DNA of 64,000 nucleotides from Cynocephalus volans. Taxonomy: Eukaryota; Chordata; Mammalia; Dermoptera; Cynocephalidae. This document shows, in pieces, positions 24,732 to 35,054 of the stretch. The stretch spans positions 7,966,535 through 8,030,534 of the forward strand of contig NC_084471.1 of NCBI RefSeq assembly GCF_027409185.1, given 5' to 3'. A program made the position numbers and the translations under genes. The number at the start of each line of letters is the position of its first letter. The stretch's first letter is position 1. Under the pieces are notes generated by a model, which searched no databases, had not been told where the DNA came from, and worked only from the letters and a program-made list of their open reading frames with translations.

Positions 24732-25130
24732 TGATGGAGATTGGATGTGTTGTCCCCTCCAAAACTCATGTGGAAATTTGATCCCCAATGTGGCAGTGCT
24801 GGAAGTTGATTGAGTCATGGGGCGGATCCCTCATGAATGGATCAATGCTCTCCCTGGGGAGAGGGGATTAATGAATGAGTTCTTGCTCTATTAGTTCCCA
24901 CAAGAGCTCATTGCTTAAAAAAGACCCTGGCACTTTCTCTCTCTCTCTTGCTTCCTCTCACCATGTGATCTGCTTGTACCTGCTGGCTGCCTGCCACTCT
25001 TTGCCATGAGTAGAAGCAGCCTGAGGCCCATGCCAGATGCAGCTGTCCCAGAATTGTAAGCCAAATAAACCTTTATAAATTACCCAGTCTCAGGTATTTC
25101 TGTTATAGCAACACAAAATGGACTAAAACA
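24732..25130 (+). mobile_element. 5' LTR of a MaLR (MST/THE1-like) provirus
   Basis: 399 bp, TGATGGAGATTGGATGTG to GACTAAAACA, with CATGTGATCTGCTTGTACCT and the terminal segment TAAATTACCCAGTCTCAGGT typical of MST/THE1 LTRs. Preceded by GGCTG, which is repeated after the 3' LTR. About 7% different from the 3' LTR by my reading. Confidence 0.9.
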
Positions 25131-26670
25131 GAAAATTGGTACCAGGAGTGGAGTGTTGCTATACAGATACTTGAAAATGTGGATGCAGCTTTGGAACTGG
25201 GTAATGGGCAAAGGTTGGAGGAGTTTGGAGGACTTAGAAGAAGAGAAAAAGACAAGGGAAAGTTTGGAATGTCTTAAGAGACTTATGTGGTGGTGAGCAG
25301 AATGCTGATAGAAATGTGGACAGTCAGAGGGAGGAGGGAGGGAGGTTTCGGTAATGGGCCACAATAATCAACCACATTGTATATCGACAAAACAAAATTA
25401 AAAAAAAAAAAGAAATGTGGACAGTAAAGGCCATGCGGATCATGAGGTCTTAGATAGAAATGAGGAACTTATTGGAAATTGGACAAAAGATAACACTTGC
25501 TAAACCATAGCAAGGAACCCGGCTGCATTGTGTCCATGCCCTTGGACTTTGTGGAAGTTGGAACTTAGGAGCTGTGAACCGGAGTATCTGGCGGAAGAAA
25601 TTTCTAAGCAGTAAAGCATTAAGGACACTGCATGGCTACTTCTAACAGCCTACTCTGAGTTATGGCGGTAAAGGCATGATGTAAAGCCAGAATTTAAAAT
25701 GGAAGCAGAGCGTAAAGATTTGGAAAATTTACAGCCTGGCCATGTGATAGAGAAGCGGAGAGCAGGAGAAAAATGCAAGGGTGAAGCAGCTAAACTGGTT
25801 GCTAAAGACTTTATCTTGGCGGTGAGGCAGCCAGATGCTAATAACCAGGACAATGGAAAAAATGTCCTAAAGGCATTTGAGAAGTCTGGAAGGGTGGCCA
25901 CCCATCACAGACCCTAAGGCCTAGAAGGACTGAGTTATCCTGGAAGACAGACCTGGGTGCAGCTGCCCTCGGGATCCTATTCCCTGCATCCAAGCTTCTC
26001 CGGCTGGAGCGGCCCCAAGTGTGGGTCGTGCAGCAGCCCTGGAGAGTAGAGGCCTGAAACCTCGGTGGCGTCCACTTTGTGCTAAGCAGGAAAGTGGGGT
26101 CAGAGCCCCCACAGAGAGTCCCCACCAGGGAAATGTCTAGTAGAGCCAAGTCAGCGGGGCTGCCTCCAGGACCCTGGAACTGCATGGCCACTGGTAACAT
26201 GCAATACCAGCCTGGAAAAGCTGCAGGCACCAGCGCAACCCAATGGGCTGTTCCTGGCAGAGATGTGGAAGCGAGGCTGCCTGAGGCTTTGGGGGCCCAG
26301 ATGCCCAATTGTGCCCAGGATGCAGGACTTGGAGTCAAAGAAGATTATTTTGGAGGTTTAAGACATAATGTCCACCCTGCTGGGTTTTGGACTTGTTTGG
26401 GGACTGTTTTTCCTTTCTTCTGGCCTATTCCTCCCTTTTGGAATGGGAATGTATACCCAATGCCTGTTCCACCATTGTATCTTGGCAGTAGACAAACTTG
26501 GTTTTGTTTTTCAGGTTGACAGCTGGAAGGACTTTTGCTTTTGGTCTCAGATGAGACTTTGTACTTGTAAGTTGATGCTGGAGCAAGCTAAGACTTGTGG
26601 GACTGTTGGGATAGAATGATTGTATTTTGTATGTGAGAGTGACATGAGTTTTGGGGGGCCAGGGGCGGAA
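25131..26670 (+). mobile_element. MaLR provirus internal region, non-coding
   Basis: Begins GAAAATTGGTACCAGGAGTG just after the 5' LTR, the usual MaLR start, and ends in a purine-rich tract (TTTTGGGGGGCCAGGGGCGG) just before the 3' LTR. It is about 1.54 kb including an 86-bp L1 insertion and its duplication. I see no gag, protease or polymerase domain; the longest frame is 72 codons (25,699-25,917) and is not recognised. MaLR internals lack polymerase genes and were moved by other ERVL elements, so this copy was never self-sufficient. Confidence 0.85.
25325..25410 (+). mobile_element. 5'-truncated L1 tail inside the MaLR provirus, 15-bp TSD
   Basis: AGAAATGTGGACAGT stands at 25,310-25,324 and 25,411-25,425. 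The 86 bp between have a G-rich purine run and CACATTGTATATCGACAAAA before an A-tail, the usual L1 3' terminus. It is the youngest layer of the nest. Confidence 0.88.
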
Positions 26671-27074
26671 TGATGGAGTTTGGATGTGTTGTCCCCGCCA
26701 AAACTCATGTGGAAATTTGATCCCCAATGTGGCAGTGTTGGAAACTGATTGAGTCATGGGGGCGGATCCCTCATGAATGGATCAATGCTCTCCCTGGGGG
26801 AGGGGGGACTAATGAGTGAGTTCTCGCTCTATCGGTTCCAGCGAGAGCTCATTGCTTAAAAAAGACCCTGGCACCTTCTCTCTCTCTCACTTCCTCTTGC
26901 CATGTGATCTGCTTGTACCTGCCAGCTGCCTGCCACTTTCCGCCATGAGTAGAAGCAGCCTGAGGCCCATGCCAGATGCAGCTGTCCCAGAATCGTAAGC
27001 CAAATAAACCTCCTTCCTTTATAAATTACCCAGTCTCAGGTATTTGGTATAGAAACACAAAACGGACTAAAACA
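26671..27074 (+). mobile_element. 3' LTR of the MaLR provirus
   Basis: 404 bp, TGATGGAGTTTGGATGTG to GACTAAAACA, followed by GGCTG (27,075-27,079), the 5-bp target duplication. It aligns along its whole length to the 5' LTR with a few short indels, including extra CCTTCCT-type bases before TTTATAAATTACCC. Confidence 0.9.
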
Positions 27075-27170
27075 GGCTGGTTCTCAGTTGGTTAGAGTAT
27101 GGTGCTGATAACAACAAGGTCCAGGACTCCATCCCTGTATTGGCCAGCTGCCAAAAACAAAACAAAACTA
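27075..27170 (+). repeat. CYN SINE, 3' remainder after the MaLR insertion
   Basis: GGCTGGTTCTCAGTTGGTTA, GAGTATGGTGCTGATAACAA, then CCAGCTGCC and an A-rich tail. Together with 24,720-24,731 it forms one monomer. Confidence 0.85.
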
Positions 27171-27218
27171 GTATCATATTGTAAATGTAGTATTGTATCC
27201 TGCTTCATTCTCTTAACA

Positions 27219-27320
27219 CTTTTTTTTTTTTTTTTGGTGGCTGGTCGGTACAGGGATCCAAACTCTTGACCTTGGTGTTGCAACTCTATACTCTAACCAA
27301 CTGAGTAACCAGCCAGCCCT
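27219..27320 (-). repeat. CYN SINE, monomer
   Basis: T-run at the left (the A-tail), then GGTGGCTGGTCGGTACAGGG, CTTGACCTTGGTGTTGCAAC and CCAACTGAGTAACCAGCCAG. Confidence 0.88.
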
Positions 27321-27479
27321 GTTCTCTGAGCGCTTTATCACGAGCATTTTCTCATGTCCCTAAATATGCTTCAATTAAAAATATGATGTTTATAATGTAG
27401 CTATAGAAAAAATATAATGCTTAATGGCTGCATGATATTCCATATGTTGTAAATTCTGCCTTTGCTGAGCATTTGTATT

Positions 27480-28035
27480 CCATTTTTCATTTTCAAGGTA
27501 TAATTTACATACAGTAAAATGCACCCCTTTTAGTGTATCGTTCTTCAAATTTGGACAAATGCATACAGTTGTGTAACCACAGCCACAAACGATATAAACT
27601 GTTCCATCACCTCCCCAAGCTTCCCCTGATCCTTTGTAGTCAAAGGATCCTTAGGTCCCCAGTCTCTAGAAACCACTGATCTGTTTTCTGTTTCTATAGT
27701 TTTGCCTGTTCCAGATATCACATGAATGTAATCATACAGTATGTAGCCTTTTGAGATGGCCTTGTCTTCTTTCATTCCACATAATTCATTTGAGATTCAT
27801 CCATGTGGTTTCATGTGTCAGTATTTTGTTCCTTCATATAGTGGGTAGTTTCTATCGAATGAATGTACCATGGTTTGTTAATCCAGTTGAAGGATGTTTG
27901 GGTTGTTTCTAATTTTTGACAATTATGGATAAATCTGTTATAAACATTCAAGTATAGGTTTTTGTGTAAACATGTTTTCATTTCACTTTCCAACTATTTT
28001 TGCTAAATTGCAAATATTATAGTAATGAAAATATT
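27480..28035 (-). mobile_element. old L1 fragment, antisense
   Basis: ATAATTTACATACAGTAAAA, then AACCACTGATCTG, ATCATACAGTATGTAG and AGATTCATCCATGTGGTTTC in the order of the antisense L1M 3' region. No coding capacity. Confidence 0.7.
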
Positions 28036-28094
28036 CCAAACCATTTATCCCATTAAAGGAGGTAATGGCATCAGCTTTAATTTCTTTTTTAAAA

Positions 28095-28165
28095 AAAATT
28101 CCAACACTGAGGTCCAGGGTTCAATCTCTGTACCAGCCAGCTTCCAAAAAAATTTTTAAAAAAGA
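28095..28165 (+). repeat. CYN SINE, 3' fragment
   Basis: AACACTGAGGTCCAGGGTTC, then CAGCCAGCTTCC and an A-rich tail. The 5' half is missing. Confidence 0.65.
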
Positions 28166-28774
28166 AAAAATAAAGTTTTAAAATCAACCAATAATTATTT
28201 AAATATTTTACCTTTTCACATGGAGTGTTTGTGACTTTCCAAGTGTGCGCTGCCCGAGCAAACGGGTTGGTGAGAAAGATGAGGCTGCTCGTGCTTCAGG
28301 AGTGCATGTACCTGACCTAGACAGAAATGACATATCCAAGAGACAGTGTTCACTTCTCTTAGCACAAACTAAAGTCCACGGTCGTTGTCCTCTGGGGCAA
28401 GGGACAGGGTCTGTACTCATTCTCACTTTGTGATTCATCATACGACTGTCTAGGCATGTCTCATTTTTCCTTGAGAGTGGCATTTGGCTGTGAATGAATT
28501 AAACAAACAGTGCTGTTTCACTTGGCCATAGCTGCACCAGGATGTCTTCATAGAAGATAAAGGGTAAAGACAGTTTCACAGAGGGCCATGTGGGCCACCT
28601 GGCGGCTGAGCCCTTCTTCCAAAGCCCTCCTGTGTCCTATTCCTCGCATCTCAGATCCCATCCTTGTCCTCGGTTTTGTTCACTCAAGCTCTCCTTTTCT
28701 TTCTCATTCTCTGTCACTCTATTTTTGGCTACTTTTGGAAGACTTCATTCTCCTATGTGAGAAATGCCCTCACC

Positions 28775-29245
28775 TGTCCAAGGCCAAAGGATGGACACAG
28801 AGACACGAGGTACAGTGAAGTGAGACTTTAATTACAGCCCTATAAGGTTCAGGCATCTGAAGGGCAGGCACACGGGAAAGGGCTGCAGCAAGCAATTTAT
28901 TCCCTAGTATGCAAATCCCTCCCCCCGCTTCCTCGTTGGCTGGGTACTAAAGGGTGCACAATCTTCCTGAACGACTGCTAAAATTTATTACTCCCTTGCA
29001 AGGAATTCGTGTCTCTGGGGGCTCAGGACAAGCCCACAAAAAGGGCCCGCCTACGCCCTGTGAAGAGAGACACCGGGGAATGAAGAAAACAGTGGGAGCT
29101 AGTAACTAATCACCATCTCAAGGAGAGCCTTATCTGTTCAGAGACCCTCCGGAAAACAAAAGGGGCTAGGAACTAGTTACCATCTCAATAAAACACCCTC
29201 AAATAAGTCATTTCTGAAAATGAATCACTTAGATTATTTTCTTAC
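28775..29245 (-). mobile_element. probable LTR, unclassified
   Basis: On the minus strand it starts TGTAAGAAAATAATCTAAG, has CTTATAGGGCTGTAATTAAA near its 3' part, a GTGTCTCTGTGTCCATCC segment, and ends CCTTGGACA. TG...CA ends, about 470 bp, and an AATTAAA-like poly(A) signal 60-70 bp from the end suggest a retroviral LTR. No 4-6 bp target repeat is visible, so the borders may be wrong. Confidence 0.4.
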
Positions 29246-29574
29246 ATCCTACTTGTCCAAGCTAGAAACGAGGAGTTAGGACACTGGTTTCCAGATAGCG
29301 CCTCACATTTTATTCACCTTGGGGGATAAATCCTTACAGATAAATCCCTTTATAACAAAGTCTGATACCTGCTAGAATGCAAATACTCCACAAGAGGGAT
29401 ACTACTTATCAGTCATTAGGAGAACAGGTCCTTCTCTAAAAACCTCTCTTTAGCTCCTCCAGAGAGAACCTCTCTCCCATAGCGCTCTGAATTTCATTAT
29501 AGTCCTTACCATAATGTGCAATATTTAATTGAATGCTGTTTCTCCCGCAAGGATTTCCCAGAATGTCCTATAAA

Positions 29575-29975
29575 CAGATACAATATGTAGTGTTATGACT
29601 GGCTTCTTTCTTCTTATGTGGCATAATCCTTTTTGAGATTCATTTATGTTATTGTCTCTATCAAGTTCTCTTTTATTGCTGAGTACTATTCCACTGTAGC
29701 GATATACCAACTTTGGTATATTTTGGAAAACTAATGTTTATCTATTCACTAGTTGTTTCCAGTTTGGGGCAACATATGAGAGTTCTAGTTGTTCCACTTC
29801 CTCATGAAGATGTGGTATTGCCAGTTTTTAAAATTTTAGCCACTCTAATAGGTGTATAGTGCTCTCTCATGGTTTTAATTTGCATTTCCCTAATGACTAA
29901 TGATGTTGAATATCTTTTCATGTGTTGATTTGCATCTGTGTATCTTCTCTGGTGAAGGGACTATTCCAATCTTTT
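29575..29975 (-). mobile_element. old L1 fragment, antisense
   Basis: TTGCTGAGTACTATTCCACT, GTTTTAATTTGCATTTCCCT, AATGACTAATGATGTTGAAT in the order of antisense L1. The right side is cut by the CYN dimer. Confidence 0.8.
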
Positions 29976-29986
29976 GACCTTTTTAT

Positions 29987-30180
29987 TTATTTATTTATTT
30001 TATTTTATTTTATTTTTTTTTAAAAAAGATGACCGGTAAGGGGATCTTAACCCTTGACTTGGTGTTGTCAGCACCACGCTCAGCCAGCGAGCTAACCGGC
30101 CATCCCTATATGGGATCCGAACCCGGGGCCTTGGTGTTCTCAACACCGCACTCTCCAGAGTGAGCCACGGGCCGGCCCCA
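29987..30180 (-). repeat. CYN SINE, dimer
   Basis: Left T/A-rich tail, then GATGACCGGTAAGGGGATCT, TGACTTGGTGTTGTCAGCAC (second unit) and CCTTGGTGTTCTCAACACCG with GAGCCACGGGCCGGCCCC (first unit). TGACCTTTTT stands on both sides (about 29,975 and 30,181). Confidence 0.9.
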
Positions 30181-30875
30181 TGACCTTTTTAAAAATTTTG
30201 TTTTCTTCCTGACCTTGCCCTGGGGGTAGAGGGATCTCACTTCTATCCTTTCTCCTGCAGCAATTAATTTTTGCCTATCCTCTTTTGGATTTGGAATTTC
30301 TGAGTTTTGCTCCTTACCTGGGAGCACTGGATCTTTGCCTGTGTCCTGAGGGAAAGAGTTTGCTGCTTTTGCTTTCTAGGAGAGAAGGTGGGGTTTGTGC
30401 CTGTTCCCCAGCAGCTGGATGCCTGCCCCACGGAGGGGTCTCTCTCTAGCTTCTTTCCCAGTCCCCAACTTCCTTATGAAGAAAGATTTCAAGTGGAAGT
30501 TTATGGAAAAGGGCTTGTGAATGAATGTGTACTCCCTCTGTATCTGAGGCCCCCAGCCCTCCAAACTGACATGCTAACCCAAACTTCACCGTTAAGAATT
30601 CATTAAAATTTTAGCTTTCCTGTTGCTAATGTGCATGGCAGCCCCTTCTTTCTCCTATGCTCTGCCAAAGATGAAGAGTTCTTGTGTTCTAGCTCTTTGG
30701 AAAGGTTTACCTCTCTTGGAATTCAGCATACTTGGTTGCCTTGCAACCTCATCTCCCTGGTGGGCTTGAGAAGTTATGATTTTGTAGATTATCCAGCCTT
30801 TTCTTATTGTTATGTTAGGAGTGATGTTCTTTTTACCTTTCTACAATCTAAGCCCATTCCACAAATCATTTTTGC

Positions 30876-30965
30876 TTTTTGGTGGCTGGCTGTTACAGGG
30901 ATCGAACCCTAGGCCTTGGTGTTATCAGCATTACACTCTAGCCAACTGAGATAACTGGCCAGCCC
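30876..30965 (-). repeat. CYN SINE, monomer
   Basis: GGTGGCTGGCTGTTACAGGG, ATCGAACCCTAGGCCTTGGT, then CCAACTGAGATAACTGGCCA. The T-run at its head is only five bases. Confidence 0.85.
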
Positions 30966-30979
30966 CTCTCCCACTCCCC

Positions 30980-31110
30980 CCAAATCTTTATTAAGTGCCA
31001 GACATTGTTCTAGGTGCTGAGGATAGAGAAGTAGACAAAATGGATCTGATCACAAGAAATTTATATTCAGTGGTGGGAAGACAGCTAGGATATTATAGTA
31101 TTTGATGGTA
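30980..31110 (-). repeat. L2 LINE end
   Basis: TTTATTAAGTGCCAGACATT, then CTAGGTGCTGAGGATAGAGA: antisense L2 terminus. Confidence 0.6.
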
Positions 31111-31734
31111 ATAAATTCTATGAAGAACACTTAAGCATGTGGGACAGGACAATGATGGGCGTAAAAATGATACATACCCCACCTGCCTATTAGTGTAGAT
31201 ACCATCTATATTTCATTGCCCTTTTCTTCTTTTCTTCAGGAATCTTTATGGTGGAGAGTGAATTAGACAACATCCTGCCCTAATCTGACACATAAGTTAG
31301 TAAAATTTCAGCTCCAAATAGTAAATGGGACCATCATTCCCATTCCCATCAAAAAGGATCTGACTGCTCCTCATAAACATGCCAGGTGTTCTGTACAGGG
31401 CCAAACTAGTACCCAGCAGACACAAAGTACAGCGGTATATATGTATTTTTGACTCGATAAGAGGAAAAACTTCCAACAGTCAGAGCCATCTGCAAAAGTA
31501 ATGTACTGTTCTGTAAAGTAATAAACATCCCTTCCTTGGAAAAGTTCCAACCCTAGGTTTATGAGTCCACATTCCCTGCAACCTTCCAACTTCCCCTGAA
31601 GGTATGTATCTACCCAGGCAGGTTGAGCGAACATTCTTAGCCTCTCATAGGAGAAAGGCCACTGCCAAAGGCTCTTCCAGGGCTTCCCTGGGCAGCCGCT
31701 CTCCCCTGCAGCTCAGGACAGATTCTTCAGTTCT

Positions 31735-31908
31735 TTTTTTTCTTTTTTTTTTTTAAAGATGACCGGTAAGGGGATCTTAACCCTTGACTTGGTGTTGTCA
31801 GCACCACGCTCAGCCAGTGAGCGAACCGGCCATCCGTATATGGGATCCGAACCCGGGGCCTTGGTGTTATCAGCACCGCACTCTCCCGAGTGAGCCACGG
31901 GCCGGCCC
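31735..31908 (-). repeat. CYN SINE, dimer, 15-bp TSD
   Basis: AGATTCTTCAGTTCT at 31,720-31,734 and 31,909-31,923. Both tRNA-like units present, ending GGGCCGGCCC. It lies just upstream of the ARFGAP3 CpG island. Confidence 0.93.
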
Positions 31909-32402
31909 AGATTCTTCAGTTCTAACTCCTTTGCGCAGATGTGCAAACCACGCTTTAGGGAAGTGGATCCACACTCACTATTGTCAAACACGAGCCTGCT
32001 CCTGAGTTCGAACCCCCGTGGCTAGTAATGTCCCGCAAAAGGTGGACACAGCCCGAGGCGCTGGGGTTCACAGCCAAGCTTCCCTTGCAGGCTCATCAGC
32101 TGACTGCGCACTCCCTGCCTCAGCGAGGGCTGCTATCTGTCCCCTGACATTATACCCACGCGGATACCTTAAGAAAACCAATTTCCGGCACCGAAAGCTT
32201 CCCACCCAGGGCTTGACCTTGGCTGAGGGCAGGAATTAAAAAACGAAGGCGACTAGCGAAAATCCGGCGTCTACGCCACAGTCCTCCGTCTGTCGGGTGT
32301 CGGGGGACGACGGACGGGCCCTTTCCCACACGCCTCTGCTACTTGTCTCTGCCGCCCTCACGCGAAGAATGTGAGAAGACCACGGAAGCAGTTCGTCGGG
32401 CG

Positions 32403-32412
32403 AAATGGCGGC
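32403..32412 (+). promoter_or_regulatory. YY1-type motif
   Basis: AAATGGCGGC resembles the YY1 promoter motif (AAGATGGCGGC). It lies about 350 bp before the start codon. Confidence 0.4.
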
Positions 32413-32520
32413 CAACCCCTCGAAATGCTGGTGGCTCCTAAGGCGGCACGCATGAGTCCACCAGGGACGTCCAAACCTGCCCCGCTTACCACCCGCCTGG
32501 GGAAGCGAACGCCTGAAGCG

Positions 32521-32531
32521 GCCACGTGGGC
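32521..32531. promoter_or_regulatory. CACGTG box with Golgi-stress (GASE-type) motif
   Basis: GCCACGTGGGC contains the E-box CACGTG (32,523-32,528) and, on the minus strand, ACGTGGC, the Golgi apparatus stress response element bound by TFE3 as I recall it. It sits among the GC boxes about 240 bp before the ATG. Function is inferred from the motif only. Confidence 0.5.
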
Positions 32532-32764
32532 CTCCTGCGCACGCGCGTGCGGTGCCGGGGGGCGGGGCTTAAGCAGGGCGGGGCCAACGGTGCGTCGTAA
32601 GCGAGGGCCTCAGGGAAGCAGAGCGGCGCGTGCGCCCGGGTGTGGGCGGGGCCTGGTCCTGTCGCGCAGCCCCGCCCCCTGGTCGGTTTCTAGGAGGCGG
32701 CAGCCGCTCCTCGTCAGCCCTTCCCGGTTGGCGGAGCCAGCTGCACCCAGATTCTCTGGTGACG

Positions 32765-32833
32765 ATGGGGGACCCCAGCAAGCAAGACATCCTGACCATC
32801 TTCAAGCGCCTCCGCTCAGTGCCCACCAACAAG
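32765..32833 (+). CDS. ARFGAP3: ARFGAP3 first coding exon (residues 1-23)
   Basis: ARFGAP3 stimulates GTP hydrolysis by ARF1 on Golgi membranes and so drives COPI coat disassembly and cargo sorting. It is cytosolic and Golgi-associated. The protein starts [20 protein letters not shown] then TNK, and the exon ends AAG|GTAACG. The ATG has A at -3 and G at +4, a strong initiation context, and no ATG precedes it closely. The eleven exons in the window give residues 1 to about 356; the C-terminal part, where I recall the amphipathic segment and ISSxxLFG-type repeats of ARFGAP2/3, lies beyond 64,000. Confidence 0.97.
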
Positions 32834-33860
32834 GTAACGGCCTCGGGGCGTGTTCGGGCCTGCCTCGCACCGCTGCTGGACCCAGCGGGCTGCCCCTGCG
32901 AGCGCCAGCGGCCGCGGCGGTGAGAGGAGGAGCCGGCCCGGCCTGTGACACGTCGCACTGTGGGGCCGCGGCGGCCTGGGCCTCGCCGGGGTTCGGACGG
33001 CACCCCGCTCCCCAAGCTCCGCGACGGGGGGTCGAGGAGGGGGCGCACACCCGGGGCGGGGCGGGCTGCGCAGCGGGGGGAGGCCAAAGCGCCTGGGGGC
33101 TCCTGACACCTGGCCGGGGAGCACACACGGGGGCGGGGGAGTGGACATGTGAGTTCCTGGGAGGGCTGGGGGCGAGCACCCGGGGGCTCTGAGAGGGCTG
33201 GGTAGCAGGAACCGGGCTCCTGTGAGTGAGGGGCGGGCACCCGGGACCCAGCGGGAAGCTGGTGGCGCTGGGTGCGTGGGAAAGCTTGGTTTGCCCTCTT
33301 GCCACGGTGGAGCTCGCCTCTAAAGCTCCTCATGGGTGCCTGTGGGGGACCGGTTGGTTCCCTTTGTCCTTTGATGGCAGCCTCAGTTTCCCTGTCTGAT
33401 AAAATTCCTAAGTGGTCTCTGCGATGGCTTCCAACTTTTTTTTTTTTCTTTTGCCAAGAAAGCCCACCACAGACCCTTTCTCTTTCCTCCCTTTGGCTCT
33501 CTTTGGAGATTGGTGTTTTCCCTTTTGTCTCCTGAAGCTGTTTTCCTGCTGTAACTTTTACAACTTTGTGCACCTGGAAGGAGGTGTTGTGATGATACGT
33601 GGGGCTAGGGTGACACCTTTGGCTTAGGATCACGAGTTGCAGCGGAACGTGGGAGAGTGCAAAGGGCTGTCGTGTCAGCGTGGACTCTCCCCACCCCTCT
33701 GTGACAGTTCTGTCTGATCCCCGCTGTCACCTCAAAGGGAACATCTGTTAATGAGCATGGTCATTAGCCTTGACATGATGGTATAGCCAATTCCTGAATT
33801 TTACAAAATTTAGGTGTTTTTGTTTTAAGTCTTGATGGCGGAGGGGAGCCCATATTTCTT

Positions 33861-34033
33861 TCTTTCTTTTTTTTTTTAAGATGACCAGTAAGGGGATCTT
33901 AACCCTTGACTTGGTGTTGTCAGCACCACGCTCTACCAAGTGAGCTAACCAGCCATCCCTATATGGGATCCAAACCCATGGCCGTGGTGTTATCAGCACC
34001 GCACTCTCCCGACTGAGCCACTGGCCGGCCCCA
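33861..34033 (-). repeat. CYN SINE, dimer, 15-bp TSD
   Basis: GAGCCCATATTTCTT at 33,846-33,860 and 34,034-34,048. Two units, T-rich left end, ending CTGGCCGGCCCCA. Confidence 0.93.
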
Positions 34034-34404
34034 GAGCCCATATTTCTTACAGCCTAAGAGAAGTCAGTAAGTGAACAGTTGATTGGGGGTGACATCGATG
34101 GATGTAGGAAAGCTAAGAGGAGAACAGCTCCAGGAAGTCTTCCGTGCCCATTTTTTTACTCTCTTCTTGATTTTCAAATTTAGGTTCATCTGTTTATAGA
34201 GTGATTACTGTAAAACGAGACAAGATTAGGATCTGCAGTTAGCAATGTGGAAACGATTTTTTGTGAGCTTTATCTCAGAAACATATCAACAAGTATTCTT
34301 TGAATTCATCAAAGGGAAGGTGCCCCTTTTGAATAAGAAGTCAGTGTCTTTGTACCAAGAGACACTTTTGAGGGACGTGTGTGGGCTTTCTTGTAAATAA
34401 TTAT

Positions 34405-34605
34405 CCAGACTGCTGCTTTCTAGCCATGTCACCCTTGGGCAGGTTATTTGACCACTTTGTACCTTATTTTCCTCATCTGAAAATGGGAGCATGAACTGGA
34501 TCTAACTCAAAGGGTTATTGTGAGGATTAAATGAGATAATCCATGAAAAGCACTTAGAGCAGTAAAGGCATATGCTAGTTGTCAATAAATGTCAGCTATT
34601 TTTTG
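34405..34605 (+). repeat. MIR SINE, near full length
   Basis: TTATTTTCCTCATCTGAAAA, then GGGTTATTGTGAGGATTAAA and TGAGATAATCC, the sense MIR order. Confidence 0.88.
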
Positions 34606-35054
34606 GTGTTATTATCATTTTTACTATGAAGAACACACCTGTGGAAAGTTTTATATTCCATAATAGGAAAATTGTAAAAGCAATGAGCAGAAATATTTTC
34701 TAGTAATGTTTTACAGTAATATGCTATATTTCTTGGTTGAGACCTTTTATTTGATTATTGGCTTGAAACTATTACCTAAGCGAAGAAGAAAACTAGTTTA
34801 GTGATGTGGAAGAGTCAGATAATAGTAAGCATTTTAAAAATGGGATTGTAAAAAAGAGCTCTAAGATACATGAGACAGAAAAGGTAAAGAAAACAACTTG
34901 GTTTACTTTTAAAATATGGTAGCCAATTTCTTCCTCTTATGTATGATGATTTTCTCTGGATCAAAGGTTTTAACTCATAACAGTCAGTTTTCTAGTTTGT
35001 GAAATTGTTCCTTTTTGCTATACTGTTCCTTAGTTTTACATGGATTGCTTGCAT

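Larger units (their letters stand above)
27171..32239. other. intergenic DNA, second half
   Basis: Dominated by CYN SINEs and antisense L1 pieces, plus an LTR-like block (28,775-29,245). Stretches 28,170-28,770, 29,250-29,570, 30,190-30,870 and 31,110-31,720 have nothing I recognise. Confidence 0.75.
32240..33270. promoter_or_regulatory. ARFGAP3: CpG island and promoter of ARFGAP3
   Basis: About 1 kb with dense CpG and G+C in otherwise CpG-poor DNA, covering the first exon and start of intron 1. It has several Sp1-type GC boxes (GGGGCGGGGC at 32,559-32,568, GGGCGGGG at 32,577-32,584, GGGCGGGG near 32,644 and CCCCGCCCC at 32,670-32,678) and no TATA box. This fits a broadly expressed housekeeping gene. 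Long frames across the island on both strands come from its GC richness and are not genes. The start site is probably between 32,560 and 32,720. Confidence 0.88.

Noticed and set aside
25699-25917. 72-codon frame in the MaLR provirus
   Set aside because: No recognisable retroviral domain; MaLR internal regions are non-coding passengers.
32371-33633. Long open frames on both strands over the CpG island (273 codons on +, 354 on -)
   Set aside because: GC-rich DNA has few stop codons. The peptides are Pro/Arg/Gly/Ala-rich with no domain, and they overlap the true ARFGAP3 first exon in other frames.
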